Part shown: in pieces, positions 30,349 to 38,567 of the stretch | Numbering within the stretch: the first letter of the stretch is position 1 | Layout of the letters: every line of letters begins with the position of its first letter | From: Saccharothrix sp. S26 | GTDB lineage: Bacteria; Actinomycetota; Actinomycetes; Mycobacteriales; Pseudonocardiaceae | Direction of reading: 5' to 3' | Assembly (NCBI RefSeq): GCF_021390395.1 | Contig: NZ_JAJUWT010000035.1 | Coordinates: forward strand, 1-64,000 | Length of the DNA stretch: 64,000 nucleotides | The notes under the pieces: model-generated | The model's input: only the letters and a program-made list of their open reading frames with translations | Databases searched by the model: none | Told to the model about the DNA's origin: nothing | Translations under genes and position numbers: made by a program

Positions 30349-30628
30349 TGACCGTCTTTCGTGTTCTGCCTCCCGGGGAGGAGGTGGAACACGAGCGCGT
30401 CGAGTGCGGCTGCGCCGGTCGTCGGAGCCGTGCTCGGTGCGGGTCGAGGTCGACGACGCGGCCCGCGGTGAGGTGGTGGTGGGCACGTCGACGTTGGGTG
30501 AGCACCGCGGACGGGGCATGGTGCTGGTGGCGTACCTGGGCGTGGCCTGGAGCGTCGAGTTCCACGAACGGGGCAAGACGGTGTGGGCGGAGGCGTCCTG
30601 TTCCGCGCCGCCGCCCGCCGGCGGCTGA
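30349..30628 (+). pseudogene. Anti-sigma-type ATPase (HATPase_c) remnant
   Basis: Only the C-terminal half of a RsbW/SpoIIAB-like GHKL ATPase is legible: SVRVEVDDAARGEVVVGTST, then the G-box GRGMVLVAYLGVAWSVEF and closing GKTVWAEA. The N-box with its Mg-binding Asn, and everything before it, is absent or shifted out of frame, so ATP binding is lost. It converges on a broken STAS gene that starts 8 bp beyond its stop. Such ATPases bind STAS antagonists in partner-switching circuits, so the two were probably partners. Confidence 0.6.
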
Positions 30629-30635
30629 CCGGTGG

Positions 30636-30905
30636 TCAGCGCGACAGCACCGCGGTGACCGCCTGGTCGACCGTGGCGTGCACGGCCATCACCCGGTCCA
30701 GCCCGGTGATCCGCATCGGCAGCAGCACCGCGCGGTGGTGCGCCACGACGACGAGGGCCGTGCCCACGTGCTCCGCGCGGACGGCGGACGAGCTGGTCGA
30801 GCAGCTGGGCCCGCACGGGGTCGACAGAGGTCGAGTCGACCTCCCCGGTCACGATCACGACGGGGACGTCGCGGTGGTGGGTGGTGTCGACCGTCGCGAT
30901 CCCGG
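30636..30905 (-). pseudogene. STAS-domain anti-sigma antagonist, deleted in the middle
   Basis: The first frame gives a normal STAS start (DVPVVIVTGEVDSTSVDPVR then AQLLDQLVRRP). It then jumps to another frame that gives the normal STAS end (VGTALVVVAHHRAVLL, ITGLDRVMAVHATVDQAVTA). The central segment, about 30 residues with the phosphorylatable Ser/Thr (usually D-S-x-G), has been lost together with the frame. The protein would not switch. It lies 171 bp upstream of the GAF-ANTAR start region on the same strand. Confidence 0.65.
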
Positions 30906-31075
30906 TGGTGTCGAGCGTGGGTGCCTCTCGTCAGCACCTACGAGAACCGGCAACCGAGCTGCTGTTCAACCCGTTTCGGCGCTCCGCGGCGGATCGGTGA
31001 GGATGCGCCGACAACGACAGTACGTGCCTGACGAGGGGCCGCACAATCGACCGTCGGCCACCTCCGCCGATCCGG

Positions 31076-31834
31076 TCACATCAGAACGCCGTCGGGTCCG
31101 GGGATGCGGTGCCGGGCCAGTGCTTCGTCGAGTTCGCCGCGCTCGTGGGCGGCCACCAGGTCGTGGGCGATGTCGCGCAGCTTGCGGTTGGTGCGCTGGG
31201 AGGCCTGGCGCAGCAGGGTGAAGCTCTGGTCGGTGTCGTGGGCGAAGTGGCGCATCAGCAGGCCTTGGGCCAGGCCGATGGTGTGGCGGGTGTCCAGTGC
31301 CGTGGTCAGGTGCTCCACCAGCTGCTTGCTGTGGTGCAGCACCTGGATGTTGTCGAGGGCGGTGCCGGCGTGCAGGGTGATCAGCAGGATGATGTCGTAG
31401 GAGTGGTCGTTGAACCGGTGGGGTTCCCTGGACAGCAGCACCGCCGCGGCGTTGGGGGAGTGCCGGGTGGGCAGGGGCAGCACGAGGCAGCTGCGGTGGC
31501 CGTGCACGGCCAGGCGTGACGCGAACCGCGACCAGCGGTGGTCCTGCGCGGTGTCGCCCAGGCGGCGCGGTTCGCGGTAGCGCAGCACCTCGCGGACCGG
31601 GCCTTCCTCGTCCACAGCGAGGTCGAGCGGCGGGTGGTCGGTGGACGCGACCACGTCGACCACGCCCTCGCGGTCCACCGCGAGGAACGCCAGGTCGCAG
31701 CCCGGGACTGTGCGGACCAGGTGTTCGGTGAACCGGAGCCCGACCGCTTCGTGCTCCTCGTCTTCCACCAGCCTGCCCATCTCGGTCAACTCGGAAGCGA
31801 GTGTCCGGACGGAGACGTCCTGGTCACGTGTCAT
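31076..31834 (-). CDS. GAF-ANTAR domain protein (putative RNA-binding antiterminator)
   Basis: 252 residues. A GAF-type sensory domain spans about 10-165 (CDLAFLAVDREGVVDVVAST and SCLVLPLPTRHSPNAAAVLL). An ANTAR domain fills the C-terminal 70 residues (LTTALDTRHTIGLAQGLLMR, then QSFTLLRQASQRTNRKLRDI), which in known proteins binds paired RNA hairpins to prevent termination. GAF-ANTAR proteins are common in actinomycetes and often sit beside SpoIIE phosphatases and STAS proteins, as here. The ATG at 31834 follows GAGAGG. The divergent phosphatase starts 186 bp away, so the two may share a regulatory region. Confidence 0.88.
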   Translation of the reverse strand: MTRDQDVSVRTLASELTEMGRLVEDEEHEAVGLRFTEHLVRTVPGCDLAFLAVDREGVVDVVASTDHPPLDLAVDEEGPVREVLRYREPRRLGDTAQDHRWSRFASRLAVHGHRSCLVLPLPTRHSPNAAAVLLSREPHRFNDHSYDIILLITLHAGTALDNIQVLHHSKQLVEHLTTALDTRHTIGLAQGLLMRHFAHDTDQSFTLLRQASQRTNRKLRDIAHDLVAAHERGELDEALARHRIPGPDGVLM

Positions 31835-32020
31835 CGGTGCACCTCTCGACAGCCGCGCTCCGCGCGACGGCGGTGAGGCCGGGCGGAGCTGGGAACCGGG
31901 ATGCTGCACTGCTGAACACCCTCCAGGCGGGTCAACATAACGCACCGCCCCGGGCCACGTGCCCCGCCCTGCGGCGGATCCGGTCGGGAGCGCACCGACC
32001 GCAAGCGCGATGGCCTCGTT

Positions 32021-33313
32021 GTGTCCGGGCACGTGGGCGGTGTGGTTGGGTGGACCACCGAGTGGTCGGAGGTCGCCGTGGACGGTGGCGTGGTGGGAAC
32101 CGGTGACGTGCTCGCGGCGGCGGAGAGCGCGCCGCCGGGGGAGTCGGTCGAGGTCGTCGCCCGTGACCTGGCGAAGCGTTTCGGGGCCTTCGACGTGTCG
32201 TACCTGCTGACCGACCTCGTCGACGAGCAGTTGGTGCGGCTGACGTCGACCTCGCTGGACCCGGACGGGCGCGACGCGGAGCGTGTCGACCTGCGGGGCA
32301 GCGCGTACGAAGAGGTCCTGCGCAGCCAGCGGCCGTGGCGGGAGCAGGACGGTGACGGGGTGCGGGTGGTGCTGCCGGTGACCAATCGAGGCGACTGCGT
32401 CGGTGTGCTGGAGGTGACCGTGCCCAGCCTCGACGAGGACGTGCTGGTGCAGTTGGGGGAGGCCGCGCACGCGCTGGCCTACGTCATCCTCACCGACCGC
32501 CGCTTCACCGACCTCTACCACACCGGTCGCCGCACCACGACGATGAGCCTGGCCGCGGAGATCCAGCACCAGTTGTTGCCCTCGGCGTCCTGCTGCGAGG
32601 CGGGTCAGTTCACCGTCGCCGGAGCCCTGGTGCCCGCCGACGACATCGGCGGCGACACGTACGACTACGCCCTGGACCGGGAAACCCTGCACCTGTCGAT
32701 GACCGATGCCGTCGGTCACGACGTGGCCTCGGCGCTGACCGCGACCCTGTTGGTCGGCGCGCTGCGCGGGGCGCGTCGGGCGGGCCGTGACCTGACCGGG
32801 CAGGCGCGACAGGCCAACCAGGCGATGCTGGACCACGCCGGCGGGTCGCTGGCGACCGGGTTGCTGCTGCGCGTGGACCTGAACAGCGGCACAGGTGAAC
32901 TGGTCAACGCGGGCCATCCCCCGCCGCTGCGGCTGCGCGACGGCGTGGTGGAGTCGGTCGAGCTGGAGGTCGACCTGCTGTTCGGCGTCGCGCCGCACGA
33001 GTACCGGGCGCAGCGGCTGGACCTGCGGCCCGGCGACCGGCTGGTGCTGATCACCGACGGCATGTTCGAACGCGACGCCGCCGACCTCGACCTGCCCGCG
33101 TTGATCCGCGACACCGAAGGGCTGCACCCCCGGGAAGTGGTGCGGGCGGTGACCAGAGCGGTGCGGCACGCCTGCGGCGATCACCTCCAGGACGACGCCA
33201 CCGTGCTCTGCCTGGACTGGCACGGCACCGGCCGCACCGAGCGCCAAGCCGACAACGGCGCTGACATCGACACCGCCTCACCCGCGCGCGACAACGAGAA
33301 CGAGTCGGCCTGA
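32021..33313 (+). CDS. GAF-SpoIIE serine phosphatase (PPM family)
   Basis: 430 residues. A weak GAF-like sensor spans about 25-165, and a SpoIIE/PP2C-type phosphatase spans 180-415. The metal-binding Asp residues are intact: DDIGGDTYDYALD, MTDAVGHDVASAL, LITDGMFERDA and DDATVLCLDW. Enzymes of this kind dephosphorylate STAS antagonists to release sigma factors. The neighbouring STAS and HATPase genes are broken, so any living partner must be elsewhere. The GTG at 32021 gives the full sensor, but no ribosome site is convincing, so the N-terminus is uncertain. The C-terminal 25 residues are polar. Confidence 0.87.
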   Translation: MSGHVGGVVGWTTEWSEVAVDGGVVGTGDVLAAAESAPPGESVEVVARDLAKRFGAFDVSYLLTDLVDEQLVRLTSTSLDPDGRDAERVDLRGSAYEEVLRSQRPWREQDGDGVRVVLPVTNRGDCVGVLEVTVPSLDEDVLVQLGEAAHALAYVILTDRRFTDLYHTGRRTTTMSLAAEIQHQLLPSASCCEAGQFTVAGALVPADDIGGDTYDYALDRETLHLSMTDAVGHDVASALTATLLVGALRGARRAGRDLTGQARQANQAMLDHAGGSLATGLLLRVDLNSGTGELVNAGHPPPLRLRDGVVESVELEVDLLFGVAPHEYRAQRLDLRPGDRLVLITDGMFERDAADLDLPALIRDTEGLHPREVVRAVTRAVRHACGDHLQDDATVLCLDWHGTGRTERQADNGADIDTASPARDNENESA

Positions 33314-33354
33314 AGCAAGCGGAATCGGCAGCCGCTGTCGCACGGTGAACTCGG

Positions 33355-33600
33355 GTGTGCCACGAAGACCTTGAGCCGGTCCTCGGCCCCCAGTTCGACC
33401 GCGAGCTTGGTCAACGCTATGCGTCGATCACCGGGAGCCGTGGGGTCGTCGTCGGTGATGACGGCGACTCGCCCGCCTTCGTGAGGAGCGAGCAGAACCC
33501 GGATGTAGGGCCTCGAAGTCGACACCGTCGATCGCGACGATCGTGGTGCCGATGAATCGTGCCAAGCCCGCCCGATCGTCCCGCTGCGGCTCCGAAACGG
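33355..33600 (-). pseudogene. OLD-family nuclease TOPRIM fragment
   Basis: Two minus-strand frames join to give a piece of an OLD-type ATP-dependent endonuclease TOPRIM domain: IVAIDGVDFE in one frame, then PYIRVLLAPHEGGRVAVITD with the DDDP that follows it in another, ending KLAVELGAEDRLKVFVA. The order V-x-G-V-x-F, a loop, then VAVITD-x-D is the TOPRIM acidic motif of OLD proteins. The ATPase half and the rest are absent. OLD nucleases take part in phage defence (for example with GajB), so this is the relic of an immunity gene. Confidence 0.5.
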
Positions 33601-33697
33601 GTCGGAGGCCGGTCCGGCGAAGGCGTCGCTGCCGACGGTGCGGGCGCGGCGTGCGGCTCAAGGAGCTGTCGCTGCGGCGCAAGCGGAAGTTCGAACT

Positions 33698-33745
33698 GGA
33701 TCCAGCATGCGCGATCGTCGCAGCTCAGCATGCCGGTGCAGAGTT
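33698..33745. repeat. IS end repeat, copy 2 (solo)
   Basis: Contains CGATCGTCGCAGCTCAGCAT (33712-33731) followed by GCCGGTGCAGAGTTC, matching the IS ends at 6276 and 39429. No transposase sequence adjoins it, so only the tip of an element remains, directly beside the OLD fragment. Confidence 0.7.
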
Positions 33746-34339
33746 CGGATACCCCGCAGCAGTACGAGGCGCCTCACGGCGGGGGGTGCGCCGCGGTCCG
33801 CGAGAAATCCGGCATGGCCCCGCCTGCGCTGAGCGGCAGCCTGGCGGCCACGTCCGCGCGGGTGTGGAGGACTCGAAAAAACTGGATCCGACATCCATGC
33901 CGGAGATCGCCGATGCGGGCTGTTGTGTCAGGTGGAATATTTCCCGCGATCACGGAATTCGATTCCGACGAATAAATCTGCATCGCTGATGGTGTCCTGT
34001 CGGCGCGTTGGTGGGCATCACGGTTGGGTGACGGAAATCTCGTGGCCTTGTGCCCCCGATGTGACCGGTGCAGGCTCGTCGTAGCCTACGGCGAATGGAA
34101 GTCCGCAAAGTGCAGGATTGACCACCGCGCTGGTGGAAGAAATTGTCGGTGCCGCCGTCCGGTGGATGTGAAGTACGGCACCGAAAGCCGAACGGGATCG
34201 TGATCCGCAGTCCGCCTCGTGCCGGACTCGAACTCCTGCCGGGCCGCCGCGCGCGCAACGGGCGTCACGTCGGAGTGCCGGGTGGCGCGTCGGTGCCGCT
34301 CGCGCGATCGATCACGGTCAGCAGAGGAATCGAGGAATC
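33746..34339. other. Gene-free, AT-richer interval
   Basis: About 590 bp with no convincing frame. The stretch around 33930-34000 is clearly poorer in G+C than its surroundings. The end probably holds the promoter for hxlB. Confidence 0.35.
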
Positions 34340-34948
34340 ATGGTCGATCAAACCACCCCACCTGATCACCCAACGGAACTCCGCGTGGGTTCCGACGGCG
34401 TGTTCGCCAGCGCGCGGCGGGTGGTGATCAGGGAGATCGACGCGTCGCTGACCCGGGTCGACGAAGAGGAAGCGGATTCGCTCATCGGGCTGATCACCCA
34501 GTGCACGAGGGTATTCGTGCTGGGGGCGGGGCGCTCGAAGCTGGCTGTCGACGGGTTCGCGATGCGGCTGGTCCATCTGGGCCTGGCCGTGCATGTCACC
34601 GGCGACACGACCACACCGGCGATCGGTCCCGACGACCTGCTGCTCGTGTGCAGCGGCTCGGGCGAAACCCCCGGTGTCGTGTCGATCACGCGCCAAGCGG
34701 CGCAGGCCGGGGCGCGGGTCGCGGTCGTCACCGCGGCACCGGGTTCGACCCTCACCGGGCAGGCCGACCTCGTGGTCCTGCTCCGCGAGTACAGCCAGGA
34801 CCACGAACCGTCGGTGTCGACCCAGTTCGTGGGCACCCTGTTCGAACAGGCCGCGTTCGTCTTCTTCGACTGCCTCGTCATGGTCATGCAGCGGGCGGCC
34901 GGGGTGTCCGCCGAAGACATGTTCGCGCGCCACACCAACCTCGAGTGA
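34340..34948 (+). CDS. hxlB: 6-phospho-3-hexuloisomerase (SIS domain)
   Basis: 202 residues. The single SIS domain has VFVLGAGRSKLAVDGFAMRL, then LLLVCSGSGETPGVVSITRQ and TLFEQAAFVFFDCLV, as in HxlB/PHI, which converts 3-hexulose-6-phosphate to fructose-6-phosphate in the ribulose-monophosphate route. Its usual partner, hexulose-phosphate synthase (hxlA), is not in the window. Instead a triosephosphate-isomerase homologue starts 13 nt after the stop. The role could be formaldehyde fixation with a distant hxlA, or isomerisation of another ketose phosphate. The ATG at 34340 follows AGAGGAATCGAGGAATC. Confidence 0.85.
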   Translation: MVDQTTPPDHPTELRVGSDGVFASARRVVIREIDASLTRVDEEEADSLIGLITQCTRVFVLGAGRSKLAVDGFAMRLVHLGLAVHVTGDTTTPAIGPDDLLLVCSGSGETPGVVSITRQAAQAGARVAVVTAAPGSTLTGQADLVVLLREYSQDHEPSVSTQFVGTLFEQAAFVFFDCLVMVMQRAAGVSAEDMFARHTNLE

Positions 34949-34961
34949 CAGGGAGGACAGC

Positions 34962-35705
34962 GTGGGATCGGCGTCACCGATCACGTGCACCAACACCAAG
35001 GCCGACTTCGGCCGGGAGCGACTCGTCGACTGGTTGGACCACGTCGTCCTCCCTCATGCCGGGGCCCTGGCACGGTTGTCGTTCTTCGCCTGCGTGCCAC
35101 ACCCGTTGCTGGTGCCCGCGGCGGAACGCCTTCGTGGCAGCGGTGTCGCCGCCGGGGCGCAGGACTGCGCCGCGACGGGTGACGCGGTGACGGGCGAGGT
35201 GGACGCCGGGCTGCTCGCCGAACTCGGTTGCCGCCACGTCATGCTCGGCCACGCCGACCGCAGGCGGGTGTTCGGTGAGGACGACCTCCTCGTCGCGAGG
35301 AAAGCCAAGGCAGCGTCCGCCGCCGGCATGACGCCTTTGGTGTGTGTCGGCGAGGCCGACCGGGTGTCCGCCGAAGTCGCGGCCCGCCACGTGGCGGCGC
35401 AGGTGGGTGTCGCGGCCGGTCGACTCGGTCGCGGCCGACCCGTCACGATCCTCTACGAGCCGATCTGGGCGATCGGTTCCCGCGACGGAGCCACCCCGGA
35501 GCACGCGGCAGTCGTCCTGCGGGCGCTCAAGACCGAGACGGTCGGACTGGATGCCGACTTCCTCTACGGTGGCGCGGTGGTCCCCGGCACCTACACCGCG
35601 CTGCGTGCCTCGGCGGACTGGGACGGCGTCGCGATCGGTCGCTCCGCGAAGGACGCCGGCATGCTCGCCGAGGTCGCGGCAGAGTTGCTCGATGGCCGCC
35701 GGTGA
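34962..35705 (+). CDS. Triosephosphate isomerase family protein (TpiA paralogue)
   Basis: 247 residues with all three catalytic positions of triosephosphate isomerase: Lys13 (in TNTKADF, where canonical enzymes have NWK), His97 (LGHADRRRVFGE versus GHSERR) and Glu166 (LYEPIWAIG). The phosphate loop region FLYGGAVVPG replaces the usual YGGSV. The Trp of NWK is gone and the GHSERR box is altered, so this is a divergent paralogue, not the glycolytic enzyme. In other bacteria such paralogues act on tetrulose phosphates. The GTG at 34962 follows GGGAGG and lies 13 nt after hxlB, so the two are co-translated. Confidence 0.82.
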   Translation: MGSASPITCTNTKADFGRERLVDWLDHVVLPHAGALARLSFFACVPHPLLVPAAERLRGSGVAAGAQDCAATGDAVTGEVDAGLLAELGCRHVMLGHADRRRVFGEDDLLVARKAKAASAAGMTPLVCVGEADRVSAEVAARHVAAQVGVAAGRLGRGRPVTILYEPIWAIGSRDGATPEHAAVVLRALKTETVGLDADFLYGGAVVPGTYTALRASADWDGVAIGRSAKDAGMLAEVAAELLDGRR

Positions 35706-35914
35706 GCTGCGGTCGCCCGGACGGTGTGCGGTTGCCGCGGTAGGTGGTGATCCTCATCCGATTCGGCGTTGCCGGTGCTGCCGGAGCCCGGGTGGTGCCC
35801 GGAGTCGACGAGTCACCGTGCGCGGGATGCCGCCACCTCGCAGGTTGGCCGAGCAGGTCCGGACGGTGGGCTCGGGTCGTCCGGACCTGTCCGGTGGAGC
35901 CGGTGGGCGAGCGT

Positions 35915-36469
35915 TCAGAGCGACGTGATCTCCAGGGTGACGACGGAGTAGGTGCTCGAGACCGTTCCCAGGCCCGCGGTGCACAGCAGCACGTCGATGG
36001 CCGGGCCGGTGATGACCTGGAGGACCGCGCTGCCGGCGAACAGACCCGAGGTGACCGTGCCGGTGCGGGTGACCACCAAGGCCGCACCCGCGATCGTGAC
36101 GGTGTAGTTGGAGGAGATGGTCGAGGTCTGGCCGGTGTTCCAGAGGATGGTGAAGGTGAGAGCCCCGCTCTTCAACAGGTCGAGGCAGCTCAGTCCCGGC
36201 ACAAGCGCGGTGACGTCGGTGGAGCCGGAGGTCAGGGCGGGGTTGCTCAGGGACACGCATGGCCCGTATTGCGCCTTGATGCCGACCGTGACGTTTTGCG
36301 GCGCCAGGGTCAATGGCGGGGTGAAGGTGTCGTTCTGGCTGCTCGGCGCGGTGCAGGTGACGTCGAGCACTCCCGCCGAGGCCGTCCCGGCTGGTCCCAG
36401 TACGAGCAGCGCCAGAGTGCAAGCGGCCGTCGCCAGGGTGGCTGTGGCGGTGCGTAACGCTTTGATCAT
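35915..36469 (-). CDS. Small secreted protein of unknown family (copy A)
   Basis: 184 residues. A Sec signal peptide (MIKALRTATATLATAACTLA and a hydrophobic core) ends at ASAG near residue 33. The mature protein (about 150 residues) is Thr/Ser/Val-rich and predicted all-beta, with four cysteines in the order VTC, GPC, LSC, LLC and a core VLWNTGQTSTIS-like strand (here ILWNTGQTSTISSNY). No known domain is recognised. It is almost identical to the protein at 37134-37688 on the other strand. The ATG at 36469 is preceded by GGAGAACTCTG. Part of a 667-bp inverted duplication. Confidence 0.75.
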   Translation of the reverse strand: MIKALRTATATLATAACTLALLVLGPAGTASAGVLDVTCTAPSSQNDTFTPPLTLAPQNVTVGIKAQYGPCVSLSNPALTSGSTDVTALVPGLSCLDLLKSGALTFTILWNTGQTSTISSNYTVTIAGAALVVTRTGTVTSGLFAGSAVLQVITGPAIDVLLCTAGLGTVSSTYSVVTLEITSL

Positions 36470-36581
36470 CAGAGTTCTCCATCCGGGCGGTACCCGCAAG
36501 CCCGATGGTGGGCGCGAGCACGCGCCAGCCATCCCAGGATGAACCGCGACCGCACGCCCGTGACAGGACCATACGGGCGAC
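35915..36581. repeat. 667-bp inverted repeat, left arm
   Basis: Covers copy A and about 110 bp of its upstream DNA. The reverse complement matches 37022-37688 base for base over most of its length; the upstream parts differ at only a few positions. The arms have equal length and lie 440 bp apart. Confidence 0.8.
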
Positions 36582-36769
36582 GCGACACCGCTGCCGGTGG
36601 CCGCCGTGGTGCCGGGAAACGCGGTGCGGCGTGACGCGTTCCGGTGCCTGGCCGGCTCACCGCAGAACACCGATCGCACCACGTGAGCCGGGACCAGCGC
36701 GGAATCGGCGAGGCGGAGACCGGGTGGATGACGGCGCCACCAAGCGGGTAAAGGGCGGGCGCCCCGGCA

Positions 36770-36930
36770 ACGGCCGCCTGCACTCCGGCGCTGTTCGTAC
36801 CGGGATCAGCTGGGACGGCCTCGGCCCAACTGCCCGACGTCACCTCCATCCAGCCGTCGACCGTGATCTCGCAAGACGTCACAGTCCAGACCGCGACGCA
36901 GTGCGGCCGCGCGTGTCGCGATGCGTTGGG
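36770..36930 (+). pseudogene. Third, decayed copy of the small secreted protein gene
   Basis: Within the spacer of the inverted repeat one plus-strand frame reads TPALFVPGSAGTASAQLPDV then TSIQPSTVISQDVTVQTATQ. This aligns with LAVLGPTGTASAGVLDVTC and VAPQDVTVQTTAQYGPC of copy B. It then loses the frame and the rest. Signal-peptide cleavage site and first strands are recognisable, but the gene is truncated and has lost its first cysteine. Confidence 0.6.
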
Positions 36931-37021
36931 GGGACGCAGAAGGAACGTCCTGTCGGGCGATGACAGTGGGGTTCGGACCGGTGCGGCGGAGTGGTGACGA
37001 CGGAGCCCGGCGTCCGGGGTG

Positions 37022-37688
37022 GTCGCCCGTATGGTCCTGTCACGGGCGTGCGGTCGCGGTTCATCCTGGGACTGCTGGCGCGTGCTCGCGCCCACCATCG
37101 GGTTTGCGGGTACCGCCCGGATGGAGAACTTTGATGATCAAAGTATCGCGCACCGCCATGTCGGTCCTGATGTCGGCTGTCTCCGCCTTGTCACTGGCCG
37201 TGCTCGGGCCGACCGGGACGGCTTCGGCCGGGGTGCTGGATGTGACCTGCGCCCCGCCCAGCAGTCGGAGCACCACGTATACCCCGCCGCTGACCGTGGC
37301 CCCGCAGGACGTCACCGTCCAGACCACGGCGCAGTACGGACCGTGCGTGTCGCTGAGCAACCCGGCACTGACCTCCGGCTCCCGCACCTCGACCGTGCTC
37401 GCGCCGGGATTCGGCTGCCTGGACCTTCTGGCCGCCGGGTCCTTCACCTACCCCATCGTCTGGAACACCGGCCAGACGTCGACGATATCCGCCAATTACA
37501 CCTCCACCATCGTGGGTGCCGCCCTGGTGATCACCAATACCGGCACGGTCACCGCCGGTCTGTTCACCGGGAGCACCGTCGTCCAGGTCATCACCGGCCC
37601 GGCCACCGACGTGCTGTTGTGCACCGCCGGTCTGGGAACGGTCTCCAGCATCTACTCCGTCATAACCCTGGAGATCACCTCAACCTGA
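37022..37688. repeat. 667-bp inverted repeat, right arm
   Basis: Mirror image of 35915-36581, covering copy B and about 110 bp upstream. The two promoters face each other across a 440-bp spacer that holds the third gene relic. Confidence 0.8.
37134..37688 (+). CDS. Small secreted protein of unknown family (copy B)
   Basis: 184 residues, the same length as copy A. Signal peptide MIKVSRTAMSVLMSAVSALS with cleavage after ASA-G, then GVLDVTCAPPSS and a beta-rich body with four cysteines at matching positions (VTC, GPC, FGC, LLC). The last third (QVITGPATDVLLCTAGLGTV) differs from copy A by only two residues, while the signal peptide and the region around residues 40-55 differ more. This implies purifying selection on the body, or gene conversion. 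The ATG at 37134 follows GGAGAACTTTG. Possibly a surface or exported structural protein; function unknown. Confidence 0.75.
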   Translation: MIKVSRTAMSVLMSAVSALSLAVLGPTGTASAGVLDVTCAPPSSRSTTYTPPLTVAPQDVTVQTTAQYGPCVSLSNPALTSGSRTSTVLAPGFGCLDLLAAGSFTYPIVWNTGQTSTISANYTSTIVGAALVITNTGTVTAGLFTGSTVVQVITGPATDVLLCTAGLGTVSSIYSVITLEITST

Positions 37689-37721
37689 TCCTGTGCCTGC
37701 CGAAGATGTCGTCCGTGTTGG

Positions 37722-37760
37722 TCAGGCTGCGTGGTGGTACTCGTCCCGGTCGCTCATGAG
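37722..37760 (-). repeat. Transposase 3'-end scrap
   Basis: The minus strand reads DEYHHAA and stop, and the DNA resembles the end of the transposase gene at 38568 (NEYRQAA, stop). It is a few dozen bases of another insertion of the same family, next to the pectate-lyase relic. Confidence 0.4.
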
Positions 37761-37879
37761 GTTCTCGGCAGGCACGACAGCCCGGTGGCATCGCGGCGAG
37801 GGCGCCCGTGACCAAGGCGCCGGTGCTGCGCTCGGGCCTTCACGTCGAGACGGCGGCTACCGGGCCGGGGTGGCTCGGT

Positions 37880-38502
37880 AGCCGCCGTGCGAAGACCTGC
37901 TGCTAGCAAGTTGCCGTTCGACTCGTTCATGCCGGTGTTGGCGCCTGCCGTCTGCCCGACGATGGTCGGCACGTAGGTGGCCTGGTCGAGCGTGAACCAG
38001 GTGACGTTGCCGCTGACCTGCCAGTGGCCGGCCACGTCCGTGTAGAAGATCCCAAGGACGTCCTTGGAGTTCTTGAAGGAGTTGTCGTCCACCGTCGCCT
38101 TGGCACGGCGCGGGAGTTGATGACGGACTCGTTCAGGCTCACGTAGTAGTTGTTGCACATGTGGTTCATGCCGCCACGCAACAGGGGCGTGCGGGAGTGG
38201 ATGTTCTCGTACAGGTTGTGGTGGAAGGTGACGAACCCGTTCGAGAGGTCGCTCTCGCTGGACCCGATCAGGCCGCCGCGACCGGAGTCGCGCAGGGTGC
38301 TGTAGGACAGGGTCACGTACCCTCGACCTCGATGATGACCGGGGTGGAGCTGCTCGCCCGGCTGCACAGGGCCTGGTGGATCTGGGTTCCCGTGGTGACC
38401 CGGACCTTGGCTCCGCCCTGACCGCCGGTGGTCTCGCCGTTCATCGCCGCAAAACCGGTCGTGGCGCCCGTGGGCGGGTGGTCGTGGTTGTGGTGAACGT
38501 CC
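37880..38502 (-). pseudogene. Pectate lyase (polysaccharide lyase family 1) relic
   Basis: Three frames on the minus strand give consecutive parts of a secreted pectate lyase. Near 38500 comes the start FAAMNGETTGGQGGAKVRV. Near 38310 the catalytic-helix part reads LRDSGRGGLIGSSESDL, then FVTFHHNLYENIHSRTPLLR. Near 38090 the end reads DDNSFKNSKDVLGIFYTDVA and GHWQVSGNVTW. At least two frameshifts and a missing calcium-site segment make it dead. Such enzymes digest pectin outside the cell, so the ancestor lived with plant material. Confidence 0.8.
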
Positions 38503-38567
38503 ACTGCTTGGTGGCCACGCTGTCGCAGGAGTTGATCCTATGCCGCTCGGAAAGTCATCGCTGCTGG

